This document shows, piece by piece, positions 8,711-16,604 of a stretch of DNA of 64,000 nt (position 1 is the first letter of the stretch; every line of letters starts with the position of its first letter). Below the pieces are notes generated by a model. The model had not been told where the DNA came from. It did no database searches and saw only the letters and a program-made list of their open reading frames with translations. The stretch spans positions 1 to 64,000 of the forward strand of contig NZ_JACOPQ010000004.1 in the NCBI RefSeq assembly GCF_014287675.1. Reading direction: 5' to 3'. Source of the DNA: Lawsonibacter faecis. Lineage in GTDB: Bacteria; Bacillota; Clostridia; Oscillospirales; Oscillospiraceae. Made by a program: the position numbers and the translations under genes.

Positions 8711-9199
8711 ATGACGGTTGTCAACGATATCAATTGGCAGTGCTTCGTCTCCTGCGTGGGAGATCTCCTCACCACCGACGAGGTCCACTCCATGAAACGC
8801 ATCCCTCACCATCCCGGCACCAGCTGCTATGAGCACTCGGTCTTCGTGGCCTATATCGCCTTCCGGCTGGCCCGGCGGTGGAATCTGGACTATGTGGCGG
8901 CGGCCCGGGGCGGCCTGCTCCACGACCTGTACCTCTACAATCCCAAGGACCGCACTGCCCATCCCGGCAACCAGTGCTTCGACCACCCCAAGTTCGCCCT
9001 CAGAAACGCCGAGACCCTCTGCGGGCGGCTCACCCCCAAGGAGCAGAATATCATCATCTCCCACATGTGGCCCCTGGCCCGGCGGATGCCCCGCTGCAGG
9101 GAGGCTTTTGTGGTCAATCTGTCCGACAAGCTCTGCGCCACCGCCGAGGTGGCGGGCTACTGGCGCCGCTCCCGGGTGCGGGAGATGGCTATGGCCTGA
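8711..9199 (+). CDS. HD-domain phosphohydrolase
   Basis: 162-aa single-domain HD protein. Metal ligands visible are H42 (CYEHSVF), the HD pair at 71-72 (LLHDLYL) and a distal Asp in NLSDKLCAT near 137. Family members hydrolyse phosphate esters or nucleotides; the substrate here is unknown. The start at 8711 follows AAAGGTGA; in-frame extension upstream would run through the promoter. Monocistronic, ending in a strong terminator. Confidence 0.8.
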   Translation: MTVVNDINWQCFVSCVGDLLTTDEVHSMKRIPHHPGTSCYEHSVFVAYIAFRLARRWNLDYVAAARGGLLHDLYLYNPKDRTAHPGNQCFDHPKFALRNAETLCGRLTPKEQNIIISHMWPLARRMPRCREAFVVNLSDKLCATAEVAGYWRRSRVREMAMA

Positions 9200-9214
9200 A
9201 TCAGTTTTGATTAT

Positions 9215-9253
9215 CACCCCCGGGGACGCGCCGTGCGTCCCCGGGGGTGTTTC
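9215..9253 (+). terminator. Intrinsic terminator after the HD-domain gene
   Basis: Long GC stem CACCCCCGGGGACGC/GCGTCCCCGGGGGTG followed by TTTCT. Confidence 0.75.
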
Positions 9254-9351
9254 TATAGGCGGGCCCGCCCCGGCGCTGACCTTAACGGCGGCTCCCCCCT
9301 CCCCGCTCTTTTCCGTTTCATTTTTCCCGCTCTTTTCTTCCCCCGTTCTCA

Positions 9352-9380
9352 TTGCAATTCCCTCTTCCCTTTGCTACAAT
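9352..9380 (+). promoter_or_regulatory. ygfK: Sigma-A promoter of ygfK
   Basis: TTGCAA, 17-nt spacer, TACAAT. It gives a leader of about 155 nt before ygfK. Confidence 0.6.
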
Positions 9381-9387
9381 GAATCCA

Positions 9388-9485
9388 TGAAACACTCTCT
9401 TTACAACTCCATACCGAGCTGTAACGGAGCGCTCCGCGCGCGGGCTTTCTTTTGGGTCCTCTGACTCAGGAGAGGGCTTTTTTGC
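9388..9485 (+). promoter_or_regulatory. ygfK leader with short ORF and terminator-like hairpin
   Basis: An ATG at 9388 opens a 25-codon ORF (MKHSLYNSIPSC...) ending in TGA within a hairpin CCTCT/AGAGG at about 9458-9476, which is followed by TTTTTT. This is the layout of a transcription attenuator. The ORF has no clear ribosome site, so the hairpin alone may be what matters. Confidence 0.35.
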
Positions 9486-9542
9486 TTATTTTGCCCACGA
9501 GACCGATTTAACCACCACACTACGGGAATCGAGGTAATCCAT

Positions 9543-12536
9543 ATGTCCGACCGTATGCGCCCCATCCCCATCGGCAAGCTGCTTGACGGTATTTTTTCCG
9601 AGTACTTCTCCTCCGGCGCGGTCTTCGGCGTGTCCCCCGCCTTCCGGGGGGATCCCGCGCGCGCCGTGCCCCTGCCCGGCGGCGGCGCGGAGGTTCCTCT
9701 GGGAAGCGCCGCCGGACCCCACACCCAGCTCTGCCAGAACATCGTGGCCGCATATGTGGGCGGCGCCCGCTTCTTTGAGCTGAAGACCGTCCAGACCCTG
9801 GACGGCGAGGCCCTCCACGTGGAAAAGCCCTGCATTCTGGCAGAGGACGAGGGCTGCAATGTGGAGTGGTCCACCGAGCTCACCGTCCCCCAGGCCCTGG
9901 ACGAGTACGTCAAGGCCTGGTTCGTCCTGAAAATTCTCTCCCGGGAGCTGGGCCTGGGGAGCGAGGACGGCTTTCTCTTCAACATGAGCGTGGGGTACGA
10001 CCTGGCAGGCATCCGCTCGCCCAAAATTGACGGCTTTATCGAGGGCCTCAAAAATGCCGCCGCCCTCCCCGTCTGGTCCGACTGCATGGAGGCCGCCCGG
10101 GCCCTCCTGCCCCGGCTTCACAACGTGGACGAGGCGTACCTGACTACCATCGACCCCCGGCTCTGCGCCAGTGTCACCCTCTCCACCCTCCACGGCTGCC
10201 CGCCCAGGGAGATCGAGGCCATCGCCTCCCATCTGCTCACGGAGAAGGGCCTGCACACCTACGTGAAGCTGAACCCCACCCTGCTGGGGTATGAGTTCTG
10301 CCGGGAGACACTGGACGCCATGGGGTACGACTACCTGGTCTTTGACGAGCGCCACTTCCTGGACGACCTCCAGTTCGAGGAAGCGGTACCCATGCTGGAC
10401 CGCCTGATGGACCTGGCCGCGGCCCAGGGCCGCGCCTTCGGCGTGAAGCTCACCAACACCTTCCCCGTGGACATCGTCCGGGGGGAGCTGCCCGGCGGGG
10501 AGATGTACCTCTCCGGCAAGGCCCTCTACCCCCTCGCCCTCGCCCTGGCCGAGCGGCTGGGGCGGGTCTTCAGCGGAAGCCTGCCCATCTCCTTCTCCGG
10601 CGGGGCGGACGCCTTCAATGTCCGCGCCCTCTGCGCCGCGGGCATCCGGCCCGTCACGGTTGCCACCACCCTCCTGAAGCCCGGCGGCTACCAGCGTCTG
10701 AGCCAGATGGCAAAGCTCCTCTCCGGCCTCAGCTGTCCCGACATGGTGGACCCGGCGGCGGTGACGGCCCTTGCCAAGGCCGCCCGGACCGACGCCCACT
10801 ATACAAAGCCCGCCAAGCCCGCCGCGCCCCGGAAGCTCTCCGCCCATGTGCCCCTGCTGGACTGCTTTACCGCCCCCTGTAAGGGGGGATGTCCCATCCA
10901 CCAGGACATCCCCGAGTACATCCGCCTGCTGGGAGAGGGCCGCCAGGCCGAGGCCCTGCGGGTGATTCTGGACCGCAACCCCCTGCCCCACATCACGGGC
11001 AGCATCTGCGCCCACCCCTGCGCGGCAAAGTGCACCCGCGCCTTCTACGAGACTCCCATCCGTATACGTGAAGCCAAGCTGGCCGCCGCCGAGGGCGGGT
11101 GGAAGACCGTCCTGCCGGAGATAAGGCCCCTCGCCAGCCGCCCGGATTTAAAGGTGGCCGTGGTGGGCGGGGGGCCGGCGGGCATGGCCGCGGCCTTCTT
11201 CCTGGCCCGGGGCGGGGCTGCGGTCACCCTCTTTGAGCTGCGTGAGGCCCTGGGCGGCGTTGTACGCCACATTATCCCCCACTTCCGCATCTCCCCCGAG
11301 GCCGTGGAGGCCGACGCCGAGCTTTTGACCCAGCTGGGGGTGGACATCCGCCTCAACACCCCCGCTCCCCTGCCGGAGAAGCTCTTCGACCAGGGGTACA
11401 CCCACATCGTCCTGGCCGTGGGGGCCTGGTCCCCCGGCGAACTGCCCCTGGAGGGCAGCCCCGCCATGAACGCCCTGGACTTTTTGGGCCGCTGCCGGGC
11501 GTGGGGCGCGCTCCACCGAAGGCCCCGCCGGGTGGCGGTCATCGGCGGCGGCAACACCGCCATGGACGCGGCCCGCGCCGCCAAGCGGCTCCCCGGGGTG
11601 GAGGAGGTGTCCATCATCTACCGCCGCACCCGCCGCTATATGCCCGCCGACCTGGAGGAGCTGGAGCTGGCCGCCAAGGTCGGCGTGGAGCTGAAGGAGC
11701 TGCTCTCCCCCGTGTCCTGGCATAACGGGGAGCTGACGTGCAGCCTGTTGGAGCTGGGCGAGTACGATGCGTCGGGCCGCCGTATCCCCGTGGAGACCGG
11801 TGAGACCGTGACCATCCCCGCCGACCTGGTGGTCGCCGCCGTGGGCGAGCGGGTGGACGGCGAGACCCTGGCCGCCTACGGCGTGGCCTCCGAGCCCCGG
11901 CACGGCCTGCCCATTGTCAAGGCAGGCACCCTGGAGTCCTCCGCGCCCAACATCTACGTGGCGGGCGACGCACGCAGAGGCCCCTCCACCGTGGTGGAGG
12001 CCATCGCCGACGCCGCAGCGGTGGCCGAGGCCATTCTGGGCGCGTCCCCCGTTCCCCACAGGCCGCTGCCCGCCGGGCGGCGGGGGGAGGCCATGCTCAA
12101 AAAAGGCATCCTCCAGGAGCCCCGCTCCCCCCGTCGGGAGTACGAGCGGTGCCTGGAGTGCAACACCCTCTGCGAGACCTGTGTGGGGGTCTGCCCCAAC
12201 CGGGCCAACGTGGCCGTAGTGGTCCCCACCCGTCGGATGCCCCAGATTGTCCATATCGACGGCCTCTGCAACGAGTGCGGCAACTGCGCTGCCTTCTGTC
12301 CCTACGACAGCGCTCCCTACCGGGACAAGTTCACCGTCTTCGGCGCGGCGGCGGACTTCCAACAGAGCAGCAACGACGGCTTTGTCCTGCTGGACCCCAT
12401 CGACCGCCTGGTCCGGGTCCGGCTGGACGGCGTCACCATCGACACCACCCTCATGGACGAGGACTCCCCCCTCCCCTCCGGCATCCAGGAGCTCATCGAG
12501 ACCATCGTCACCGACTACTCCTACCTGTTATACTGA
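9543..12536 (+). CDS. ygfK: YgfK, putative FAD/iron-sulfur oxidoreductase (selenate reductase-like subunit)
   Basis: 997-aa multidomain protein. An N-terminal TIM-barrel-like region (about 1-410) is followed by a dihydropyrimidine dehydrogenase/GltD-type Cys cluster (CFTAPCKGGCP and CAHPCAAKC, about 445-500). Then come FAD (VAVVGGGPAGMAAAF, about 540) and NAD(P)H (VAVIGGGNTAMDAAR, about 660) Rossmann motifs. Two ferredoxin-like Cys sets (CLECNTLCETCVGVCP and CNECGNCAAFCP) lie near the C-terminus. Such proteins pass electrons between NAD(P)H and a partner and sit with selenium/molybdenum hydroxylases in purine catabolism loci. The selenate reductase name is historical. Full length; followed 58 nt later by hyuA. 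Confidence 0.9.
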   Translation: MSDRMRPIPIGKLLDGIFSEYFSSGAVFGVSPAFRGDPARAVPLPGGGAEVPLGSAAGPHTQLCQNIVAAYVGGARFFELKTVQTLDGEALHVEKPCILAEDEGCNVEWSTELTVPQALDEYVKAWFVLKILSRELGLGSEDGFLFNMSVGYDLAGIRSPKIDGFIEGLKNAAALPVWSDCMEAARALLPRLHNVDEAYLTTIDPRLCASVTLSTLHGCPPREIEAIASHLLTEKGLHTYVKLNPTLLGYEFCRETLDAMGYDYLVFDERHFLDDLQFEEAVPMLDRLMDLAAAQGRAFGVKLTNTFPVDIVRGELPGGEMYLSGKALYPLALALAERLGRVFSGSLPISFSGGADAFNVRALCAAGIRPVTVATTLLKPGGYQRLSQMAKLLSGLSCPDMVDPAAVTALAKAARTDAHYTKPAKPAAPRKLSAHVPLLDCFTAPCKGGCPIHQDIPEYIRLLGEGRQAEALRVILDRNPLPHITGSICAHPCAAKCTRAFYETPIRIREAKLAAAEGGWKTVLPEIRPLASRPDLKVAVVGGGPAGMAAAFFLARGGAAVTLFELREALGGVVRHIIPHFRISPEAVEADAELLTQLGVDIRLNTPAPLPEKLFDQGYTHIVLAVGAWSPGELPLEGSPAMNALDFLGRCRAWGALHRRPRRVAVIGGGNTAMDAARAAKRLPGVEEVSIIYRRTRRYMPADLEELELAAKVGVELKELLSPVSWHNGELTCSLLELGEYDASGRRIPVETGETVTIPADLVVAAVGERVDGETLAAYGVASEPRHGLPIVKAGTLESSAPNIYVAGDARRGPSTVVEAIADAAAVAEAILGASPVPHRPLPAGRRGEAMLKKGILQEPRSPRREYERCLECNTLCETCVGVCPNRANVAVVVPTRRMPQIVHIDGLCNECGNCAAFCPYDSAPYRDKFTVFGAAADFQQSSNDGFVLLDPIDRLVRVRLDGVTIDTTLMDEDSPLPSGIQELIETIVTDYSYLLY

Positions 12537-12594
12537 TTGTCCCGGCCTCCCCTCGACGGGAGCCTTAAACTCATCAATCTATCGGAGGTGCATC

Positions 12595-13977
12595 ATGTCC
12601 ACACTGATTCAAAACGGCACCCTGGTCCTCCCCACCGGCCTTACCAAGGCCGACCTGCGCATTGCGGACGGGAAAATTACCGAGATTGGCCCCTGCCTTC
12701 CCCTTGGGGACAGCGCGCCGGTGGATGCGGCGGGTAAACTCATTTTTCCCGGCTTCATCGACACCCACACCCATTTTGAGATGAACAAGGGCCTTCCCAA
12801 CGAGACTGCAGACGACTGGGTAACCGGCACCAGGGCCGCCGTTGTGGGGGGCACCACCTGCGTGCTGGACTTCGCCGAGCCGCTGCGGGGCTGCTCCCTG
12901 GCCTCCGCGCTGGATACCTGGCACGGCCGTGCGGACGGCAGAGCCTCCTGCCACTACAGCTTCCATATGACCATCAAGGACTGGGACCCGCGCATCCGGG
13001 CCGAGCTGAAGGACATGACAGCCGCGGGAATCACCTCTTACAAGGTCTATCTGGCCTATGACAACCTCCGGGTCTCCGACGCCGCCGCCTACGAGGTCAT
13101 CCGCGCGGTGGGGGAGGAGGGCGGCGTGCTGGGCTGCCACTGTGAGAACGGCGACCTGGTCACCGAGGGCATCAGGGCGCAAAAAGCCGCCGGGCACATG
13201 GGCCCCTCGGCCCACCCCCGCTCCCGTCCCCCTCTGGTGGAGGCCGAGGCCATTGACCGCTGGCTCTCCATCGCGGAGCTGGCCGGGTACCCGGTGAACA
13301 TCGTCCATCTCTCTACCCGGCGGGGGCTGGAGGTGGCCCGGGCTGCCCGCAGCCGGGGCCAGGAGCTGTATATTGAGAGCTGTCCACAATACTTTCTGTT
13401 GAATGAAAGCAAATATCAACTCCCCGGATTTGAATCCGCCAAATTTGTCCTTTCGCCCCCCCTCCGCGCCGCCGCCGACAACGCCGCCCTCTGGGAGGCT
13501 CTGGCCGCCGGCGAGGTGGATACCATGGGCACCGACCACTGCTCCTTCGACTACGACGGCGTGAAGACCCTGGGGCGGGACGACTTCTCCAAAATTCCCA
13601 ACGGGATGCCCGGCGTGGAGCACCGACCGGTGCTGATGTACACGGCGGGAGTGGCCGCAGGCCGCATTACGGCGGTGGACATGGCCCGGGTCCTGGCGGA
13701 AAACCCCGCCCGGCTCTTCGGCATGTATCCCCATAAGGGCGTGCTGGCCGTGGGGAGCGACGCGGACATCGTGGTCTGGGACCCCGCCGCCCGCTGGACC
13801 ATCTCCGTGGAGAACCAGACCCAGAACGTGGACTACACCCCCTATGAGGGCTGCAGCGTCCAGGGCCGGGCCGAGTCCGTCTACCTCAGCGGCGAGCGCG
13901 TCGTTGAGGGCGGCAGGCTGGTCCGGGAAAACCGGGGCGGCTTCGTCCGCCGGGGCAGCGCCCAGTTCTGGCGGTAG
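12595..13977 (+). CDS. hyuA: Dihydropyrimidinase/hydantoinase-type cyclic amidohydrolase
   Basis: 460-aa amidohydrolase. Metal-site residues are visible: DTHTH (H58, H60), the carbamylatable lysine K150 in TSYKVYLAY, H182 in GCHCEN, a histidine in NIVHLS near 238 and Asp in GTDHCSF near 315. Family members open cyclic imides such as hydantoin, dihydropyrimidines or ring-opened purine intermediates. ATCGGAGGTG precedes the ATG. Co-directional with ygfK and the mocA-like gene, so it probably cleaves a purine-derived ring. Confidence 0.88.
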   Translation: MSTLIQNGTLVLPTGLTKADLRIADGKITEIGPCLPLGDSAPVDAAGKLIFPGFIDTHTHFEMNKGLPNETADDWVTGTRAAVVGGTTCVLDFAEPLRGCSLASALDTWHGRADGRASCHYSFHMTIKDWDPRIRAELKDMTAAGITSYKVYLAYDNLRVSDAAAYEVIRAVGEEGGVLGCHCENGDLVTEGIRAQKAAGHMGPSAHPRSRPPLVEAEAIDRWLSIAELAGYPVNIVHLSTRRGLEVARAARSRGQELYIESCPQYFLLNESKYQLPGFESAKFVLSPPLRAAADNAALWEALAAGEVDTMGTDHCSFDYDGVKTLGRDDFSKIPNGMPGVEHRPVLMYTAGVAAGRITAVDMARVLAENPARLFGMYPHKGVLAVGSDADIVVWDPAARWTISVENQTQNVDYTPYEGCSVQGRAESVYLSGERVVEGGRLVRENRGGFVRRGSAQFWR

Positions 13978-14113
13978 CGCTCAAGCCTCTCACCCTTTAT
14001 CATGGGAGGCGCCGCCCCACAGGTACGGCGCGCCCCTTCGCAGGTGCGGCCTTTGTCGTGCGCTCCCGCTCCACGCCCCTTTTTACTCTTTACGTCCAAA
14101 GGAGTTGTCCACC

Positions 14114-14683
14114 ATGCGCGTCGGTCTCATCCTCATGGCCTCGGGCTTCGCTTCCCGGTTCGGGGCAAATAAGCTCCTGGCGGAGGTGGACGGCACACCC
14201 CTCATCCGCCGGGCCATGGCCGCCTACCCGCCCGGACTGTTCCAATGTGCGGCGGTGGTCAGCCAGTACCCCGAGATCCTCTCCCTGGCGGAGGAACGGG
14301 GCTATACGGCCGTCCCCAACCCGGCAGCGGCGGAGGGCATCTCCTCCAGCATCCGCCTGGGTCTCGCGGCCCTGGTCGGCACCGACGCCGCACTCTTTGC
14401 CGTCAGCGACCAGCCCTGGCTCACTGTGGAGAGCGTCCAGAGGGTCCTCTCCGCACCGGAGGCCGCGTCCGGCAGTATCATCGCCCTCTCCTGGCGGGGC
14501 CGCAAGGGCAACCCCTGCCTCTTTCCCAGGGAATTTTACGGCGAGCTCTCCGCCCTCACCGGCGACCGGGGCGGCGGCGCGGTCATCCGCGCCCACCCGG
14601 ACCGCCTCCTCCTGGTGGAGGCCGGAACGGAGCGGGAGCTGCTGGACGTGGACACACAGGCCGACCTCCCGCCCCGTGAATAA
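14114..14683 (+). CDS. MocA-like nucleotidyltransferase
   Basis: 189-aa GT-A-fold nucleotidyltransferase. The N-terminal nucleotide loop is ILMASGFASRFGANKLL, a variant of the usual AAGxSxRMGxxK, and SDQPW (about 97-101) is the metal/substrate motif seen in molybdenum cofactor cytidylyltransferases. It probably matures the molybdopterin cofactor of the selenium-dependent hydroxylase, in line with yqeC, yqeB and xdhC downstream. AAAGGAG precedes the start. Base specificity cannot be read. Confidence 0.82.
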   Translation: MRVGLILMASGFASRFGANKLLAEVDGTPLIRRAMAAYPPGLFQCAAVVSQYPEILSLAEERGYTAVPNPAAAEGISSSIRLGLAALVGTDAALFAVSDQPWLTVESVQRVLSAPEAASGSIIALSWRGRKGNPCLFPREFYGELSALTGDRGGGAVIRAHPDRLLLVEAGTERELLDVDTQADLPPRE

Positions 14684-14686
14684 ATT

Positions 14687-14732
14687 AAAACGCGGGACAA
14701 AACCGTTGGTTTTGTCCCGCGTTTTTTAGCGG
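14687..14732 (+). terminator. Intrinsic terminator after the mocA-like gene
   Basis: A perfect 18-bp stem (AAAACGCGGGACAAAACC with its complement, loop GTT) is followed by a T run. Confidence 0.85.
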
Positions 14733-14804
14733 CTGAAGGCCTCATATGAGGCCTGTCGGGGCAGCTGCCCAGCGTCTCCCGCGCCCGGCCCTCCCCCCGG
14801 ACAA

Positions 14805-14925
14805 CGACAAAGGCCGGACGCCCGCTCCTGGCGTCCGGCCTCAGCCGAAGGAAAGAGGATACAATGAAATGAAAAGAAACTGTCTCTTGCAGGTATTATC
14901 ATAACCGAGAGATGTTAACAGAGAA
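14805..14925 (-). ncRNA. Candidate small RNA unit 1 (alternative: + strand 11-codon ORF)
   Basis: On the minus strand a GATAATA box is followed by GCAAGAGACAG, TTCTTTTCATT, TATCCTC and TCCTTCGG, then the hairpin GGCCGGACGCC/GGCGTCCGGCC (14812-14840) and TTTGTCGTT. That is the plan of a small RNA with an anti-Shine-Dalgarno motif and a terminator. Read on the plus strand, the same DNA gives GGAAAGAGGAT then ATGAAAAGA, an 11-aa ORF MKRNCLLQVLS (14869-14904). A paralogous unit lies 200 bp away. Neither reading is proven. Confidence 0.4.
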
Positions 14926-15004
14926 AGTGAAAGATGTTACAAGAGCTTTAAATCTTTCATCTTTTATGTAAAGTTGCCGTAACGTACCCTCCGCGCTGTA
15001 AAAA

Positions 15005-15130
15005 AGCCGCGAAACGTGGACATGGCAGCGGCTTGCGCCGCTGCCATGTCCGAAGGATTGGAGGATAGAATGAAAAGAAGTCGCTGTCTCTTGCAAGTAT
15101 TATGTTACCAGGAGACTGTTACAAATGTAA
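15005..15130 (-). ncRNA. Candidate small RNA unit 2 (alternative: + strand 26-codon ORF)
   Basis: Paralogue of the unit at 14805. On the minus strand CATAATA is followed by GCAAGAGACAG, CTTCTTTTCATTC, TATCCTCC and TCCTTCGG. A perfect 15-bp hairpin (15018-15051) and a delayed TTTTTT come next. CCTCC is a perfect anti-Shine-Dalgarno. The plus-strand alternative is GGAGGATAGA then a 26-aa ORF beginning MKRSRCLLQVLCYQ (15070-15150), which shares CLLQVL with unit 1. Confidence 0.4.
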
Positions 15131-15160
15131 GCTTCAATTGTTACAAATGATTTAAATATA

Positions 15161-15202
15161 AAAAGTTATCCCCATCCCGCACGTCGAATGGGGATAACTT
15201 TT
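15161..15202 (-). terminator. Bidirectional terminator of the tadA-small ORF unit
   Basis: Perfect 15-bp stem AAAAGTTATCCCCAT/ATGGGGATAACTTTT with AT-rich, T-containing flanks on both strands. Confidence 0.8.
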
Positions 15203-15220
15203 GTCTTTTGTACCGATTCG

Positions 15221-15349
15221 TCATTCGGTAATGGGTTTTGCCTTCTCTTTGGTCCGCTTTGCCCTGCCCTGGAGCTCTGGAACGGGGGGAACGTCGTTCC
15301 GGGGCTGGGTGTGGGTCACCTCGGGGCGCTTCATGCCCTGCTTTGCCAT
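15221..15349 (-). CDS. Small conserved-looking protein next to tadA (42 aa)
   Basis: A 42-codon ORF beginning MAKQGMKRPEVTHTQPRN, rich in Lys, Arg and Pro (NDVPPVPELQGRAK), preceded by GAGGTGAGAAAG at good spacing. It lies 63 nt after tadA on the same strand and just before a strong terminator. No signal peptide, membrane helix or Cys. The good ribosome site and operon position argue that it is real. Function unknown; the basic, disordered composition would fit a nucleic-acid or ribosome contact. Confidence 0.65.
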   Translation of the reverse strand: MAKQGMKRPEVTHTQPRNDVPPVPELQGRAKRTKEKAKPITE

Positions 15350-15412
15350 CTTTCTCACCTCAGGAGCAGTTTTCCCCCAAAATGGACCTTTTATTCTAGA
15401 AACAGCAGGCAG

Positions 15413-15877
15413 CTAACTGTTTTTCTTCCGCTTGTCCCGTATTTTTTGAAAAAAAACCTGCAAGAGCGCGCCGCACTCCTCCTCCAGAATGCCGCCCACC
15501 AGCCGTGGCTTATGATTGAACCGCTCCTCAAAGAGGTTGACGACCGACCCGCAGGCCCCGGCCTTGTCGTCCCGCGCGCCGTAGTAGACCTCGGGAATAC
15601 GGGCGTTGATAATCCCCCCGGCGCACATGGGGCAGGGCTCCAGGGTCACATACATCCGCGCCTTGTGCAGGCGCCAGCCGCCCAGGGTCCGGTTGGCCTC
15701 CTGAATGGCCTGGAGCTCCGCGTGGGCCAGCGCGTCGCGGTCCTCCTCCCGGCGGTTGCGTCCTCTGCCCACGATTTCCCCCTCCCAGACAATCACACAG
15801 CCCACGGGAACCTCCCCCGCCTCCATAGCCTCCTCTGCCAGGGCCAGGGCCTGGCGCATATAGTACTCGTGGTCCAT
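15413..15877 (-). CDS. tadA: tRNA-specific adenosine-34 deaminase TadA
   Basis: 154-aa zinc deaminase. Motifs AHAELQ (H52, E54) and PCPMC (C82, C85) form the zinc site. TadA makes inosine at the wobble position of tRNA-Arg(ACG). The start at 15877 follows GAGGAGG; an upstream in-frame extension of 29 codons lacks a site. It ends with a Lys/Arg-rich tail typical of Firmicutes TadA. Given the purine locus, a free-base deaminase (guanine or adenine) is a weaker alternative. Confidence 0.88.
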   Translation of the reverse strand: MDHEYYMRQALALAEEAMEAGEVPVGCVIVWEGEIVGRGRNRREEDRDALAHAELQAIQEANRTLGGWRLHKARMYVTLEPCPMCAGGIINARIPEVYYGARDDKAGACGSVVNLFEERFNHKPRLVGGILEEECGALLQVFFQKIRDKRKKNS

Positions 15878-16012
15878 AGGGGCCTCCTCTGTGCAAGCAT
15901 CGCCGCCCCGCAAGGGGCGGCTTATATTTGAAGTCATTTTATCCATTTTTCTCATGTTGCGCAAGGGAGTAGCATAAATTCCTGATATGTGTTATTATCT
16001 GGGGGTAGTGTT

Positions 16013-16570
16013 GTGCTGGAAATATTATTCATTGCGGTCAGTTTGGCCATGGATGCGTTCGCGGTCTCGGTGTCCAGCGGCATCTCGGTGCGGGGCTTCT
16101 CCTGGCGCCAGGCGGTGAAGCTGGGCATTTGGTTCGGCGCGTTCCAGTTCGCCATGCCCCTGCTGGGCTGGTTTGCGGGCAGCAGCATCAGCGCATACAT
16201 CGTGGCGGTTGACCACTACATTGCCTTCGGCCTGCTGGCCTTTATCGGCGGGCGGATGGTATGGGAGGCGCTGAGCAGCCCCTGCGGCGTGGAGCCCGGC
16301 CCCACGGAGCTGTCCGCCCGGCGTCTGGCAGGTCTGGCCCTGGCCACCAGCATCGACGCGCTGGCGGTAGGGGTCTCGATGGCGTTTATTGAAGTGGATA
16401 TCCTGCTGGCGGCGGGTATTATCGGCCTGGTTGCCTTTACCTTTTCCATCCTGGGAGGACTGCTGGGCCGGCGGCTGGGCTGTCTCTTCCAGCGGCGGGC
16501 GGAGGTTCTGGGGGGACTGGTTCTGATCGGCATCGGCATTAAAATTTTATGGGAACATCTGAGTGTTTAA
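16013..16570 (+). CDS. mntP: MntP-type manganese efflux pump
   Basis: 185-aa membrane protein with six predicted helices and the two internally repeated acidic motifs of the family, LAMDAFAVSVSSG and SIDALAVGVSMAF. It exports Mn(II). The start is taken as GTG at 16013 because GGGGGT lies 6 nt upstream; the upstream GTG at 15989 has no site. No manganese riboswitch is recognised upstream. It lies 34 nt before yqeC; the functional link is unclear. Confidence 0.85.
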   Translation: MLEILFIAVSLAMDAFAVSVSSGISVRGFSWRQAVKLGIWFGAFQFAMPLLGWFAGSSISAYIVAVDHYIAFGLLAFIGGRMVWEALSSPCGVEPGPTELSARRLAGLALATSIDALAVGVSMAFIEVDILLAAGIIGLVAFTFSILGGLLGRRLGCLFQRRAEVLGGLVLIGIGIKILWEHLSV

Positions 16571-16604
16571 TGCGTCTCCGGGACGCGTCGGGGGGTTAAT
16601 ACCA

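Noticed and set aside
15203..15412. SRP RNA gene near tadA, a common Firmicutes arrangement.
   Set aside because: No GGAAG-type apical loop or Alu-domain motif; the stretch instead encodes the 42-aa ORF.
15965..15972. GGGAGTAG upstream of mntP as the start of a yybP-ykoY manganese riboswitch.
   Set aside because: The downstream conserved half and pairing stems are missing and the gene starts only 40 nt later.
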